This document shows positions 45,247 to 53,087 of a DNA stretch of 64,000 nucleotides, piece after piece. Position 1 is the stretch's first letter, and every line of letters begins with the position of its first letter. Made by a program: the position numbers and the translations under genes. The notes below the pieces were generated by a model. It worked only from the letters and a program-made list of their open reading frames with translations. It was not told the DNA's origin and searched no databases. The DNA is taken from contig NZ_LN997848.1 of NCBI RefSeq assembly GCF_001511835.1, positions 3,996,001 through 4,060,000 of the forward strand. The letters are read 5' to 3'. This stretch comes from Magnetospirillum sp. XM-1 (GTDB lineage Bacteria; Pseudomonadota; Alphaproteobacteria; Rhodospirillales; Magnetospirillaceae).

Positions 45247-46091
45247 ATGCCCCGGCCGCCATCGACCGCATCCACAGCGTCCGCATCGCCGACATCGATG
45301 CCAGCGGCCGCCTGCGGAAGCTGAACCCCATCAAGGCGCAGTTGATCGCCGATTCCATCCTGACGGAGCGGGCGAAGGGTGGACGCGGCCTGCACCAGCC
45401 CATCGTCATCCGCCCCAAGGCCGATGGCGGCTGGAAACTGACCATCGGCCTCCATCGCCTGAACGCCTGTGGCGATGTGATTGGTGACGAATTCATCGAC
45501 TCCATCATCCGACCACAGAGCGACGACGAAGCCCGTATCGCCGAGATCGACGAGAACCTGGCCCGCAACGAGCTGTCCATGTTCGACCGCGCAGCCTTCC
45601 TGGCCGAGCGCGACGTGGTGTGGAAGCGCATGCATCCCGAATTGGCGGGAAAGGGCAAGGCGGGCGCCAAAGCGCGCTGGCACCACGCCAAGGATGCAAC
45701 GGAGAAATTCTCCTTCGCATCGGACGAGGCCGCCAAGGGCCGCATCAATCTGTCGGATGCCGAGATCCGCAAGAGCGTTCGGATGTGGGAAAAGCTGTCC
45801 GATGACAGCCGTGAGCGCATCCCCGGCACCTGGCTGGAGGATCACCAGCAGCAGCTGCGCGCCCTGGCCAAGCTGGGCCCCCAGCAGCAAGCCGCAATCC
45901 TCGACGCCCTGCTGCGCACCGAATCCCCCGCCCTCAACGTCGCCGCCGCCCTGGCCGAGGTCGAGGGGCGCAAATCCCCCGAGACCGATCCCGCCGACAA
46001 GGCGTTCGCCGATCTGGTCGCCCGCTACACCCGAGCCCCCGCCGCCGCCAAGGCCCGCTTCCGCGCCTTCATCGCCGAGCAAGGAGCCTGA
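45243..46091 (+). CDS. ParB-like nuclease-fold/DNA-binding protein
   Basis: 282 residues. The ParB/Srx N-terminal domain (about 10-100) has IDASGRLRKLNPIKAQLIAD, LHQPIVIRP and TIGLHRLNACGDV in place of the usual GERR(L) motif. A helical region follows (about 120-200, LSDAEIRKSVRMWEKL). It starts by an ATGA overlap with ner and ends 2 bases before the transposase core. Its role is unknown; it may bind phage DNA for the transposase, which lacks its own end-binding domain (inference). Confidence 0.75.
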   Translation: MNAPAAIDRIHSVRIADIDASGRLRKLNPIKAQLIADSILTERAKGGRGLHQPIVIRPKADGGWKLTIGLHRLNACGDVIGDEFIDSIIRPQSDDEARIAEIDENLARNELSMFDRAAFLAERDVVWKRMHPELAGKGKAGAKARWHHAKDATEKFSFASDEAAKGRINLSDAEIRKSVRMWEKLSDDSRERIPGTWLEDHQQQLRALAKLGPQQQAAILDALLRTESPALNVAAALAEVEGRKSPETDPADKAFADLVARYTRAPAAAKARFRAFIAEQGA

Positions 46092-46093
46092 CC

Positions 46094-47524
46094 ATGCGCG
46101 TCCTGGCCCGCGAAGGCGAGGACGCCTTGAAGCGCCTCTATCCCGCCCAAACTCGCGACCGATCCATGTTCCATGCGCTGGAAGCGGTCAACGGCGACGG
46201 CCACAAGTTCGACGTCTTCGTCCGCTGGCCCGACGGCGAGATCGGCCGGCCCATGATGGTGGCCTTCCAGGATCTCTATTCCGGCAAGATCGTCGCATGG
46301 CGGGTGGACAAGAGCGAGAACCGCGATTCCATCCGCCTGGCCCTGGGCGACCTGGTCGAGGATTGGGGCATCCCCGAACACATCTGGTTCGACAACACCA
46401 GGGCCTTCGCCAACAAGGCGCTGACCGCCGGCACCGCATCCCGCTTTCGCTTCAAGGTGCGTGACGAGGACCCGGTGGGCCTCTGCGCCCTGCTGGGCAT
46501 CCAGGTCCACTTCACGCTGCCCTATTCCGGCCAATCCAAGCCCATCGAGCGCGCCTTCCGCGACCTGTGCGATTCGGTCGCCCGCCATCCCGCCTTCGCG
46601 GGCGCCTGGTGCGGCAACAATCCCATGGCCAAGCCGGAAAACTACGGCTCCAAGGCCGTCGACCTCGACGATTTCCTGCGCGTGCTGGCCGAGCAGCTCG
46701 CCGAACACAACGCCCGGCCCGGCCGCCGCTCCCAGGTCTGCGGCGGGGTGAAGTCCTTCGACCAGGCCTTCGCCGAATCCTACGAAATCTCCGCCATCCG
46801 CAAGGCCGAGCCCGAGCAGCGCCGCCTGTGGCTGCTGGCCGCCGAGGGCGTCAAGGTCGACCGTACCGACGGCAAGATCAAGCTGCTGGGCAACGTCTAC
46901 TGGTCCGATTCCCTGCACGACCACCTGGGCCAGCCCCTGATCGCCCGCTTCGACCCCGACGACCTGGCCGCCGATCTGCACGTCTACCGCCTGGACGGCG
47001 GCTATATCGGGGCCGCCGCCTGCATCGACGCGGCCGGCTTCGCCGATGCCGCCGCCGCCCGCGAGCATGGACGGGCGCGGCGCACCTGGATGAAGGCGGC
47101 CAAGACCATGCTCGCCGCCGAGCGTCGCATGGACGCCGCCGAATTCGCCGCCCTGATCCCGTCCGCCGCCCCCCCCATCGCCCTGGAAAGCAAGGTGGTG
47201 GCCCCGATGTTCAAGGCCCCCAACCTGGGCGCCGTGGGGGCCCGCCGGCCCATTCCGGTGGCCAAGCCCATCACCGAGGCCGAAGCCGCCCAACTGGCGG
47301 CGCTGGAGGCCGAGATGGCGGCGCCCGCCGCCCCACCGGTCCCCATGCTGCACGACCCCGCCACCCGGCTGCGCCGCATCCTGGAGATCGAGGCGCGCAT
47401 CGAGGCGGGACAGGACGTGCCGGACGACGACCGTCGCTGGGCGATCCGCCAGTCGCGCCTGCCCGACATCGTGGCCCAGCGCCAGCTTTACGAGGATTTC
47501 GGCCCGGCGGCGCTGACCGCCTGA
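46094..47524 (+). CDS. MuA-type DDE transposase core, lacking domain I
   Basis: 476 residues that align from memory with MuA about 240 to the end. The catalytic triad is D35 (AVNGDGHKF), D100 (IWFDNTRAFANK) and E152 (KPIERAF), matching MuA D269, D336 and E392. Then come CGGVKSFDQAF and a basic ATPase-contact region. The N-terminal ~240 residues of MuA (enhancer and end binding) are absent. AAGGAG lies 7 bases before the ATG, so this looks like a true start and not a break. It performs strand transfer of the phage ends. Confidence 0.88.
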   Translation: MRVLAREGEDALKRLYPAQTRDRSMFHALEAVNGDGHKFDVFVRWPDGEIGRPMMVAFQDLYSGKIVAWRVDKSENRDSIRLALGDLVEDWGIPEHIWFDNTRAFANKALTAGTASRFRFKVRDEDPVGLCALLGIQVHFTLPYSGQSKPIERAFRDLCDSVARHPAFAGAWCGNNPMAKPENYGSKAVDLDDFLRVLAEQLAEHNARPGRRSQVCGGVKSFDQAFAESYEISAIRKAEPEQRRLWLLAAEGVKVDRTDGKIKLLGNVYWSDSLHDHLGQPLIARFDPDDLAADLHVYRLDGGYIGAAACIDAAGFADAAAAREHGRARRTWMKAAKTMLAAERRMDAAEFAALIPSAAPPIALESKVVAPMFKAPNLGAVGARRPIPVAKPITEAEAAQLAALEAEMAAPAAPPVPMLHDPATRLRRILEIEARIEAGQDVPDDDRRWAIRQSRLPDIVAQRQLYEDFGPAALTA

Positions 47525-47571
47525 GGACGACAGGGGCGGCAACGACCGCCACCAGAAAGAGAGGGACTTTG

Positions 47572-48309
47572 ATGACCGAACAGAACATTCCCACCGTCGT
47601 GGCGCCGCTCAGGAACGTCGCCCTGCTGGGCGGCCTGGTGGAGCGCGTGGTCAAGCGGGCGCCCGGCCTGCCCGGCATGGCCGCCTTCTACGGCCCCTCG
47701 GGCTACGGCAAGACCTTCGCCGCCATCCACGCCGCCAACAAGGGCCGCGCCTACCATGTCCAGGTGGACGTCACCTGGACCCGTAAGCACCTGGCGCTTT
47801 CCATCCTCAAGGACATGGGCATCCGCCCGGCCGGGACAATTCCCGAACTGGTCGAGCAGATCGGCCAGGAACTGGCTCTGTCGGGCCGGCCGCTCCTGAT
47901 CGACGAGGCCGACATCCTGGTGAAGAACGGCATGATCGAGGTGGTCCGCGCCATCTACGAACGCTCCCAGGGCGCCATCATCCTGATCGGCGAGGAGGAA
48001 CTGCCCCGCAAGCTGCTGCCCTTCGAGCGCGTCCACAACCGCATGCTCGACTGGGCGGCGGCCGAACCGGTGGATCTGCGCGACGCCAAGGTGCTGGCCG
48101 GCCGCTACTGCCCCGACCTCGCCGTGGCCGACGACCTGCTGGCCGAGGCGCTGTCCGAATCGGCGGCCTGCACCCGGCGCCTGTGCGTCAACCTCAACAA
48201 GGTGGCCGAGACCGCCGCCGCCGCCGATCTCTCCGCCATCGATCTGGCGGCTTGGCGCAAGCTGGGCGGCCAGTTCTTCACCGGCCGCCCGCCGGCCCGG
48301 AGGTTCTGA
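47572..48309 (+). CDS. MuB-type transposition target ATPase
   Basis: 245 residues. Walker A GPSGYGKT (about 43-50), Walker B RPLLIDEADIL, sensor region ILIGEEELPRK and a C-terminal helical bundle. It is shorter than MuB (312) and lacks its N-terminal HTH segment. It binds target DNA and activates the transposase. It follows the transposase by 47 bases. The longer frame upstream overlaps the transposase and is a shadow. Confidence 0.87.
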   Translation: MTEQNIPTVVAPLRNVALLGGLVERVVKRAPGLPGMAAFYGPSGYGKTFAAIHAANKGRAYHVQVDVTWTRKHLALSILKDMGIRPAGTIPELVEQIGQELALSGRPLLIDEADILVKNGMIEVVRAIYERSQGAIILIGEEELPRKLLPFERVHNRMLDWAAAEPVDLRDAKVLAGRYCPDLAVADDLLAEALSESAACTRRLCVNLNKVAETAAAADLSAIDLAAWRKLGGQFFTGRPPARRF

Positions 48310-48311
48310 CC

Positions 48312-48965
48312 ATGGCCCGCAGCCCCATCCACGAGGGCGTCCGGCCGGGCAAGCCCTTCGGCCGCCAGGCCGTGTGGGAGGCCATCCGGGCGCGGCGCGA
48401 TTCTTTCGCCCTGGACGACCTGGCCAAGGCCACCCGCCAGCCCGCCGACACCATCCGCACCTACCTGGGATGCCTGAAAAAGGGCGGCTACATCGCGTGC
48501 GCCGGCACCCTGCCGGCGAAAAGCGGCATGGTCGGCGTCCGCGCCGGCGCCCAGTTCGCCGTCAAGCTCTGGCGCCTGGTCCGGGATACCGGCGCCGAGG
48601 CGCCCCGGCTGCGCCGCGACGGCACCCAGCTGCCCGTCACCGTGCGCGAGTTGATGTGGCGCGCCATGCGCATGCTGAAGGGCGACTGGACCTGGCGCGA
48701 CCTGGCCATCGCCGCATCCGTCGACGATCAGGTGGTGTCCGAGGTGGACTCGCAGGACTACTGCAAGCACCTGCTGTCCGCCGGCTATCTGGTGGTCACC
48801 CACGAAGCGACGAGGGGAGGAAAGCTCGGCCGTCTCGGCGCCCCCAACCGCCTGCGGCTGGTCAGGAATACCGGCCCCCGTCCGCCCATGGTCCAGCGCC
48901 TGCAGACCGTCTTCGACCCCAACCTGGGCAAGGTGATGTGGCAGGAGGCCCCCCATGACGACTGA
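48312..48965 (+). CDS. Early phage protein with HTH-like N-terminus
   Basis: 217 residues. The N-terminal part (GRQAVWEAIRARRDSFALDDL, PADTIRTYLGCLKKGGYI) looks like a winged helix. The middle part, VTVRELMWRAMRMLKGDWTWRDLA, looks like a second similar domain. It is 2 bases after the B gene. Similar proteins of unknown function follow the ATPase in other Mu-like phages. It ends overlapping the next gene by 11 bases. Confidence 0.7.
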   Translation: MARSPIHEGVRPGKPFGRQAVWEAIRARRDSFALDDLAKATRQPADTIRTYLGCLKKGGYIACAGTLPAKSGMVGVRAGAQFAVKLWRLVRDTGAEAPRLRRDGTQLPVTVRELMWRAMRMLKGDWTWRDLAIAASVDDQVVSEVDSQDYCKHLLSAGYLVVTHEATRGGKLGRLGAPNRLRLVRNTGPRPPMVQRLQTVFDPNLGKVMWQEAPHDD

Positions 48966-49347
48966 CCGCGCCACCGCCATCGCCAGGGCGCGGGCCGCCT
49001 GGGGCGAATCCATCCCCGCCTGGGTCCTGGCCCTGGCCGAGGAATGCGACCGCACCAGCGCCAAGCGGGCGGCGACGTTGGTCCAGTACTCTCCGGCCAC
49101 CGTTTCCTACGTGCTGTCCAACACCTACCGGGGCGACCTCGCCAAGGTGGAGCAGGTTGTTCGGGGCCGCCTGATGGCCGCCACCGTCGCCTGTCCCCTG
49201 GTGGGCGATCTCGCCACCGATCTCTGCATGCGTCACCAGTCGGCGGAGTGGTCCCCCCACAACCCCCAGCGCATCGCCTTCTACCGCGCCTGCCGCGCCG
49301 GCTGCCCCCATTCCCGTATCGACACTGGAGGTCAATCCCATGGCTGA
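48955..49347 (+). CDS. Early phage protein with HTH and Cys motif
   Basis: 130 residues. The HTH-like part has LAEECDRTSAKRAATLVQYS and SPATVSYVLSNTYRGDLAKVE, where a DNA-reading helix is plausible. The C-terminal part has four Cys in CPLVGDLATDLCMRH and ACRAGC, which could bind zinc. Such ORFs are common in alphaproteobacterial Mu-like prophages, but the role is not known. It overlaps both neighbours. Confidence 0.65.
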   Translation: MTTDRATAIARARAAWGESIPAWVLALAEECDRTSAKRAATLVQYSPATVSYVLSNTYRGDLAKVEQVVRGRLMAATVACPLVGDLATDLCMRHQSAEWSPHNPQRIAFYRACRAGCPHSRIDTGGQSHG

Positions 49348-49804
49348 CACCTGCACCATGCTGCTGGATGATTTGCTGGCCACCGCCCTGACCTGGCTCG
49401 GCCCCACCATCGACGCCGAATGCCGGCGCCAGGACGCCGCCAAGCTGCGGGTCTTCGTCGGCAACCTCAAGGACGCCCGCGACCTGGTCCACCTGATGGA
49501 GGAAGGCCTGGTGGCCGACCCCAAGGACTCGCTGGCCACCACCATGGAGGGGCTGGCCGAATCCTTCGCCGCCATCCCCGACGGCGCCACCCTGTCCCGC
49601 GAATCCCGCCAGACCTTCATCGCCGTGTTCAACGAGGCGGCAGCGCGGGCCTGGGCCTGGGAAATGGCCCTGCGCCTGCACGCCGGCATCATCGCCACCA
49701 CCGACATCGAAACCCTGGCCCTGGCCCGCAAGCTGCGTCTCGGCGGCGTCCAGCGCGCCTCCAACCTCAACCGGCCGACGTCCCCCGATGGAGTCCCGGC
49801 ATGA
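49340..49804 (+). CDS. Hypothetical early phage protein
   Basis: 154 residues, mostly helical, no recognised motif. It overlaps the upstream gene by 8 bases and the downstream gene by 4 (ATGA), which supports it as a real part of the operon. ATG is preceded by GGAGGTC. Confidence 0.6.
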   Translation: MADTCTMLLDDLLATALTWLGPTIDAECRRQDAAKLRVFVGNLKDARDLVHLMEEGLVADPKDSLATTMEGLAESFAAIPDGATLSRESRQTFIAVFNEAAARAWAWEMALRLHAGIIATTDIETLALARKLRLGGVQRASNLNRPTSPDGVPA

Positions 49805-50256
49805 CCCCCGCCGACATCAAGCGCCTGGTCGCCGCCGAATTTGACGTCTCCCTGCGGATGATCGAGGGCGAGTCCCGCAGCCGCAACGTGGTCCGCGCCC
49901 GCTGGGCGGTGATGTGGGTGCTGCGCCACGGGCGCGGCATGTCGCTGGGGCAGATCGCCGCCCAGCTGGGCGGCAAGGACCACACCACGGTGTCCCACGG
50001 CCTGCGTGCCGCCGAGGGCTGGCTGGAGCGCGATTCCGTTGCCGCCGGCCGCGTCGCCGCCTTGCTGGAACAGGTGGAACGCGCCCCCGTCAACCTCCCC
50101 GCCGACCTGGCGTCCGATGCGGCCTCGCGGATGGTGACGGTGATGGTCGACGAACTGCGTCACCGTCTCGGCCGGCTGGCCCGCCGCGACCCCCAGGCCT
50201 TCGTCACCCGCGCCTTGTCCCTGTTCGCCGAGGGAGACGCCCCATGCGCCCCCTGA
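49801..50256 (+). CDS. DnaA domain IV-like phage protein
   Basis: 151 residues. The N-terminal ~80 residues resemble the C-terminal DNA-binding domain of DnaA: SRSRNVVRARWAVMWVLRH, GMSLGQIAAQLGG, then KDHTTVSHGL, which matches the DnaA signature around DHSTV. No ATPase domain is present. It could bind DnaA-box-like sites in phage or host DNA, or compete with host DnaA (inference). It overlaps its upstream neighbour by 4 bases and a small membrane ORF downstream. Confidence 0.75.
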   Translation: MTPADIKRLVAAEFDVSLRMIEGESRSRNVVRARWAVMWVLRHGRGMSLGQIAAQLGGKDHTTVSHGLRAAEGWLERDSVAAGRVAALLEQVERAPVNLPADLASDAASRMVTVMVDELRHRLGRLARRDPQAFVTRALSLFAEGDAPCAP

Positions 50257-50384
50257 TCCTGCCCGGCCTGGCGTTCGCCGTCGCCCTGGTGGTGCTGCTC
50301 ACCGCCTCGGCCGAGATCGCCGCCGAGATCGAGGACACCGCGCCCTCCCTCGGTTTCACCCACTTCATCCCGCCCCAACCGTAA
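50244..50384 (+). CDS. Small membrane protein
   Basis: 46 residues with one N-terminal TM helix (LILPGLAFAVALVVLLTASA) and a short acidic tail. GGGAGAC lies before the ATG, and the gene overlaps the upstream stop by 13 bases. The function is unknown. Confidence 0.5.
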   Translation: MRPLILPGLAFAVALVVLLTASAEIAAEIEDTAPSLGFTHFIPPQP

Positions 50385-50395
50385 GAGGCCCTTCA

Positions 50396-51259
50396 ATGAC
50401 CGTTCAACAGACCATCAACCACCCTGGCGCCGTCATCGTCGACGGCATCGCTCGCCTGCCCGACGACAAGGGCAATCTGGTGGCGCTGGCCAACATCAAG
50501 CCCATGGATCTCCTGATGGACGAAATGGTCCGCAAGGTGGTCGCCTACGGCGAGGATCTGTCGGCCGAGCTGGCCCGCTTCGCCGCCCACACCGACGCCG
50601 ACATCGCCGCCCTGGACGCCCTGATCGCCCAGGATTACGGCGTCGAGCCCAAGGAGACCAAGGGAAACCGCACCTTCACCAGCTTCGACGGCCTGCTGCA
50701 GGTCAAGGTGGCGGTGTCCGAGCGCATCGTGCTGGGCCCCGAGCTGCAGGCGGCCAAGACGGTGCTCGACAGCCTGATCCGCGAGCGCGGCACCGGCGTC
50801 GATCCCTTCCTCATGACCCTGATCCAGCGGGCCTTCAAGGTCGACCAGGAGGGCAAGGTGGACGTGCGCTCCATCCTGGCGCTGCGCCGCATGCAGGTGG
50901 ACGATCCCCGCTGGCCCGACTTCTGCCGCGCCATTGACGATTCCGTCCGCGTGGTGGGCTCCAAGCGCTACATCCGCATCTACCGCCGGCCCAATCCCCA
51001 GGCCAACTGGTCCATGGTCCCCCTCGACCTGGCCGCCGTCGAGCCCACCCCCGCCGCCTTCGAACGCCGCAGCCTGCGTCGGCAGGTGGAGGAAACCGAG
51101 CAGCTCAACACCCGTCTGGCCGACCTGCTGGACCGCGCCCTGATGCACCTGTCCCTGGAGGGAGGCAACACCGAGGTAGCCCGCGATCTGATCGCCAGTT
51201 CCCTGCGCCTGCTGGGCATCCCGGAGCGCATCCAGGCTGGCAGCCAGGGGGAGGGCTGA
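50396..51259 (+). CDS. DUF3164 family phage protein
   Basis: 287 residues. KGNLVALANIKPMDLLMDEM, then QDYGVEPKETKGNRTFTSFD and YIRIYRR are the hallmarks of DUF3164, found in most Mu-like phages between the B gene and gemA. The biochemical role is unknown; its conservation suggests an early DNA function. AGGCCC and a spaced ATG follow an 11-base gap. Confidence 0.85.
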   Translation: MTVQQTINHPGAVIVDGIARLPDDKGNLVALANIKPMDLLMDEMVRKVVAYGEDLSAELARFAAHTDADIAALDALIAQDYGVEPKETKGNRTFTSFDGLLQVKVAVSERIVLGPELQAAKTVLDSLIRERGTGVDPFLMTLIQRAFKVDQEGKVDVRSILALRRMQVDDPRWPDFCRAIDDSVRVVGSKRYIRIYRRPNPQANWSMVPLDLAAVEPTPAAFERRSLRRQVEETEQLNTRLADLLDRALMHLSLEGGNTEVARDLIASSLRLLGIPERIQAGSQGEG

Positions 51260-51263
51260 GGCC

Positions 51264-51554
51264 ATGCAGCAATTCGCACGCCACAAGACCCTGGCAGAAA
51301 TCGAGCAGTCCTGCGCGACCGCCGGCTTTCCGCTCGACCGTCGCGCCTACGACGAGGGAGGCGATTTCATCCGTTTCGCCTTCACCCACGGCGACCATAC
51401 CTTCGGTATTGCCTACAGCACGTTCAACGGACACTTCGTCGGCTCCCGGAACGGCTCGGAAGCGGTGTTCTCCCACGACAGCACGGAACTTGACACGGCC
51501 CCCTGGTACCAGGAGCTGCTGAATTTCGTCTATGTCCCTCTCGAGGAGTCCTGA
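51264..51554 (+). CDS. Hypothetical small phage protein
   Basis: 96 residues, no TM or signal peptide, mixed alpha/beta pattern rich in Phe/Tyr (FIRFAFTHGDHTFGIAYSTF). It is 4 bases after the DUF3164 gene. The family is not recognised. Confidence 0.6.
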   Translation: MQQFARHKTLAEIEQSCATAGFPLDRRAYDEGGDFIRFAFTHGDHTFGIAYSTFNGHFVGSRNGSEAVFSHDSTELDTAPWYQELLNFVYVPLEES

Positions 51555-51556
51555 CC

Positions 51557-51844
51557 ATGTCGCTCCTCGACTTCAACGGCCGCGAGATCAAGGTGGGCGA
51601 CATCGTCACCCACGCCTACGAGCCGATCCCGCCGGATGCCAACTGGTCCCCCGGTGGCTATCACCACCACTACTTCTCCGGCACCGCCGAGGTGATCGAG
51701 ATCAACCGCACCACCCTGGCCCTGCTCCGCACCGTCGGCGGCCCCGACGTGCGCCTCGCCAGCCTGTGCCAGGTCATCGACCCGGCGGGGGGGGGTGGAC
51801 ATATGCCGTGCCGCTCACCGGTCCCTACCGTGAACCGTCATTGA
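51557..51844 (+). CDS. Hypothetical small phage protein, possible frameshift at G9 run
   Basis: 95 residues. The first ~78 look like a small beta-barrel-type protein (LLDFNGREIKVGDIVTHAYE, AEVIEINRTTLALLRTVGG). A run of nine G at 51787-51795 follows. In the alternative phase the protein would end at 51852 with WTYAVPLTGPYREP, which looks more protein-like than the annotated GGGHMPCRSPVPTVNRH. The run may be a slippage site. Confidence 0.55.
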   Translation: MSLLDFNGREIKVGDIVTHAYEPIPPDANWSPGGYHHHYFSGTAEVIEINRTTLALLRTVGGPDVRLASLCQVIDPAGGGGHMPCRSPVPTVNRH

Positions 51845-51856
51845 GGAGCTGACGCC

Positions 51857-52342
51857 ATGCCCCAGCACTCCCACACCTTCCCGCGCTGCCAGACCTGCAC
51901 GCTCGCCGCCGACCTGTGCGCCACCTGCATCGCCGCCCTGCCGGTGGCCTGCAGGGACGGCATTCCCGCCCCCGACGTGGTCCGCGAGCCGCCGCCGCCC
52001 CTGACCCGCGACGCGATTGCCGTCGCCGTGCTGGACGCGGTCGCCATGTACGTTACCGGCCATCCCGCCCTTCACCTGGGAATGCGCCCCGCCGACCTCG
52101 GTCTCGACGGCCGCAACCAGGCCTGCGTCGAGCTGGACCTGGAGGAGCGTTTCGGCCGCCCCATCCCCATCGAGGGCGACTGGGCCACCCTCGGCCAGCT
52201 GGCCGACCTGGTCGCCCTGCAGCTGCTGCCCGGCGAGGCGGGCGAGGTGGTCGAGGCGCCGGCCCAGGCGGGCGAGCCGTGGCCGCCGGTCGACGAGGGC
52301 TTTGTTTCCGAGCCCCAGACCCAGCCCAAGCGGGAGGACTGA
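51857..52342 (+). CDS. Cys-knuckle plus ACP-like phage protein
   Basis: 161 residues. N-terminal CQTCTLAADLCATC could bind zinc. The middle (about 50-125) resembles an acyl carrier protein fold: VELDLEERFGRPIPIEGDWA then TLGQLADLVALQ, where ACPs have LDLVELVMALEEEFG and TVGDAVDYI. The phosphopantetheine Ser motif DSL is not evident, so it is probably not modified. The C-terminal tail is acidic and Pro-rich. The role is unknown. Confidence 0.6.
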   Translation: MPQHSHTFPRCQTCTLAADLCATCIAALPVACRDGIPAPDVVREPPPPLTRDAIAVAVLDAVAMYVTGHPALHLGMRPADLGLDGRNQACVELDLEERFGRPIPIEGDWATLGQLADLVALQLLPGEAGEVVEAPAQAGEPWPPVDEGFVSEPQTQPKRED

Positions 52343-52346
52343 TCCC

Positions 52347-53030
52347 ATGCAGACCAGGACCGAGGCCACCCTGACCCATGGCTGGAAGGATGCCGGCACG
52401 TTCGAGATGCGCTGGGGCAATGAGACCCTGCTGATCCCGGCGCCGGTGGCCGAGGCCATGGCCCGGCGCATCCTCGGCCTTCACAGCGGCCAATGCCGCG
52501 AACTTCAGGAGAGCACCATGAATATCATGACCGCCGGTTCCGGCACCATTCCGAAAAAGTCCCGCCCCATCTCCACCGGTAATCGTTCCACCCGTGGTCG
52601 CCTCGACGACGGCGCCCCCAATCCGGTGGACGTCCACGTCGGCGGCCGTATGCGCCTGCGCCGCACCCTGCTGGGCATGAGCCAGGAGACGCTGGGCGAG
52701 AAGATCGGCCTGACCTTCCAGCAGGTGCAGAAGTACGAGCGCGGCGCCAACCGCATCGGGGCAAGCCGCCTGTTCGACCTGTCCCGCGTCCTCGACGTGC
52801 CGGTCTCCTACTTCTTCGACGACATGGCCGAGACGGTGCAGGACCAGAGCCCGGTCAACATCATCAAGGGCGGCGTCGTCCTGCCCGAGGCTGCCGCCGG
52901 TTTCGAGCCCAACCCCATGAACCGGCGGGAAACCCTGGAACTGGTGCGAGCCTACTACAACATCACCGACCCCAAGGTGCGCCAGCGCGTCTACGAGTTG
53001 GCCAAGGCCCTGGCCGCCGTCGCCGACTGA
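52347..53030 (+). CDS. XRE-type HTH regulator with N-terminal extension
   Basis: 227 residues. The HTH (about 95-150) reads GGRMRLRRTLLGMSQETLGE, LTFQQVQKYERGANRIGASR, typical of alphaproteobacterial XRE regulators, and ends in VSYFFDDM. A ribosome site also precedes the internal ATG at 52518 (AGGAGAG), which fits the usual start. Residues 1-57 may be a fused separate small ORF. It may be a host-type regulator acquired by the phage. Confidence 0.75.
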   Translation: MQTRTEATLTHGWKDAGTFEMRWGNETLLIPAPVAEAMARRILGLHSGQCRELQESTMNIMTAGSGTIPKKSRPISTGNRSTRGRLDDGAPNPVDVHVGGRMRLRRTLLGMSQETLGEKIGLTFQQVQKYERGANRIGASRLFDLSRVLDVPVSYFFDDMAETVQDQSPVNIIKGGVVLPEAAAGFEPNPMNRRETLELVRAYYNITDPKVRQRVYELAKALAAVAD

Positions 53031-53087
53031 CCACCACAGCCCCCGGCGTCGGGAACGGCGCCGGGGCCCCGTCCGAGGACCATCCGC

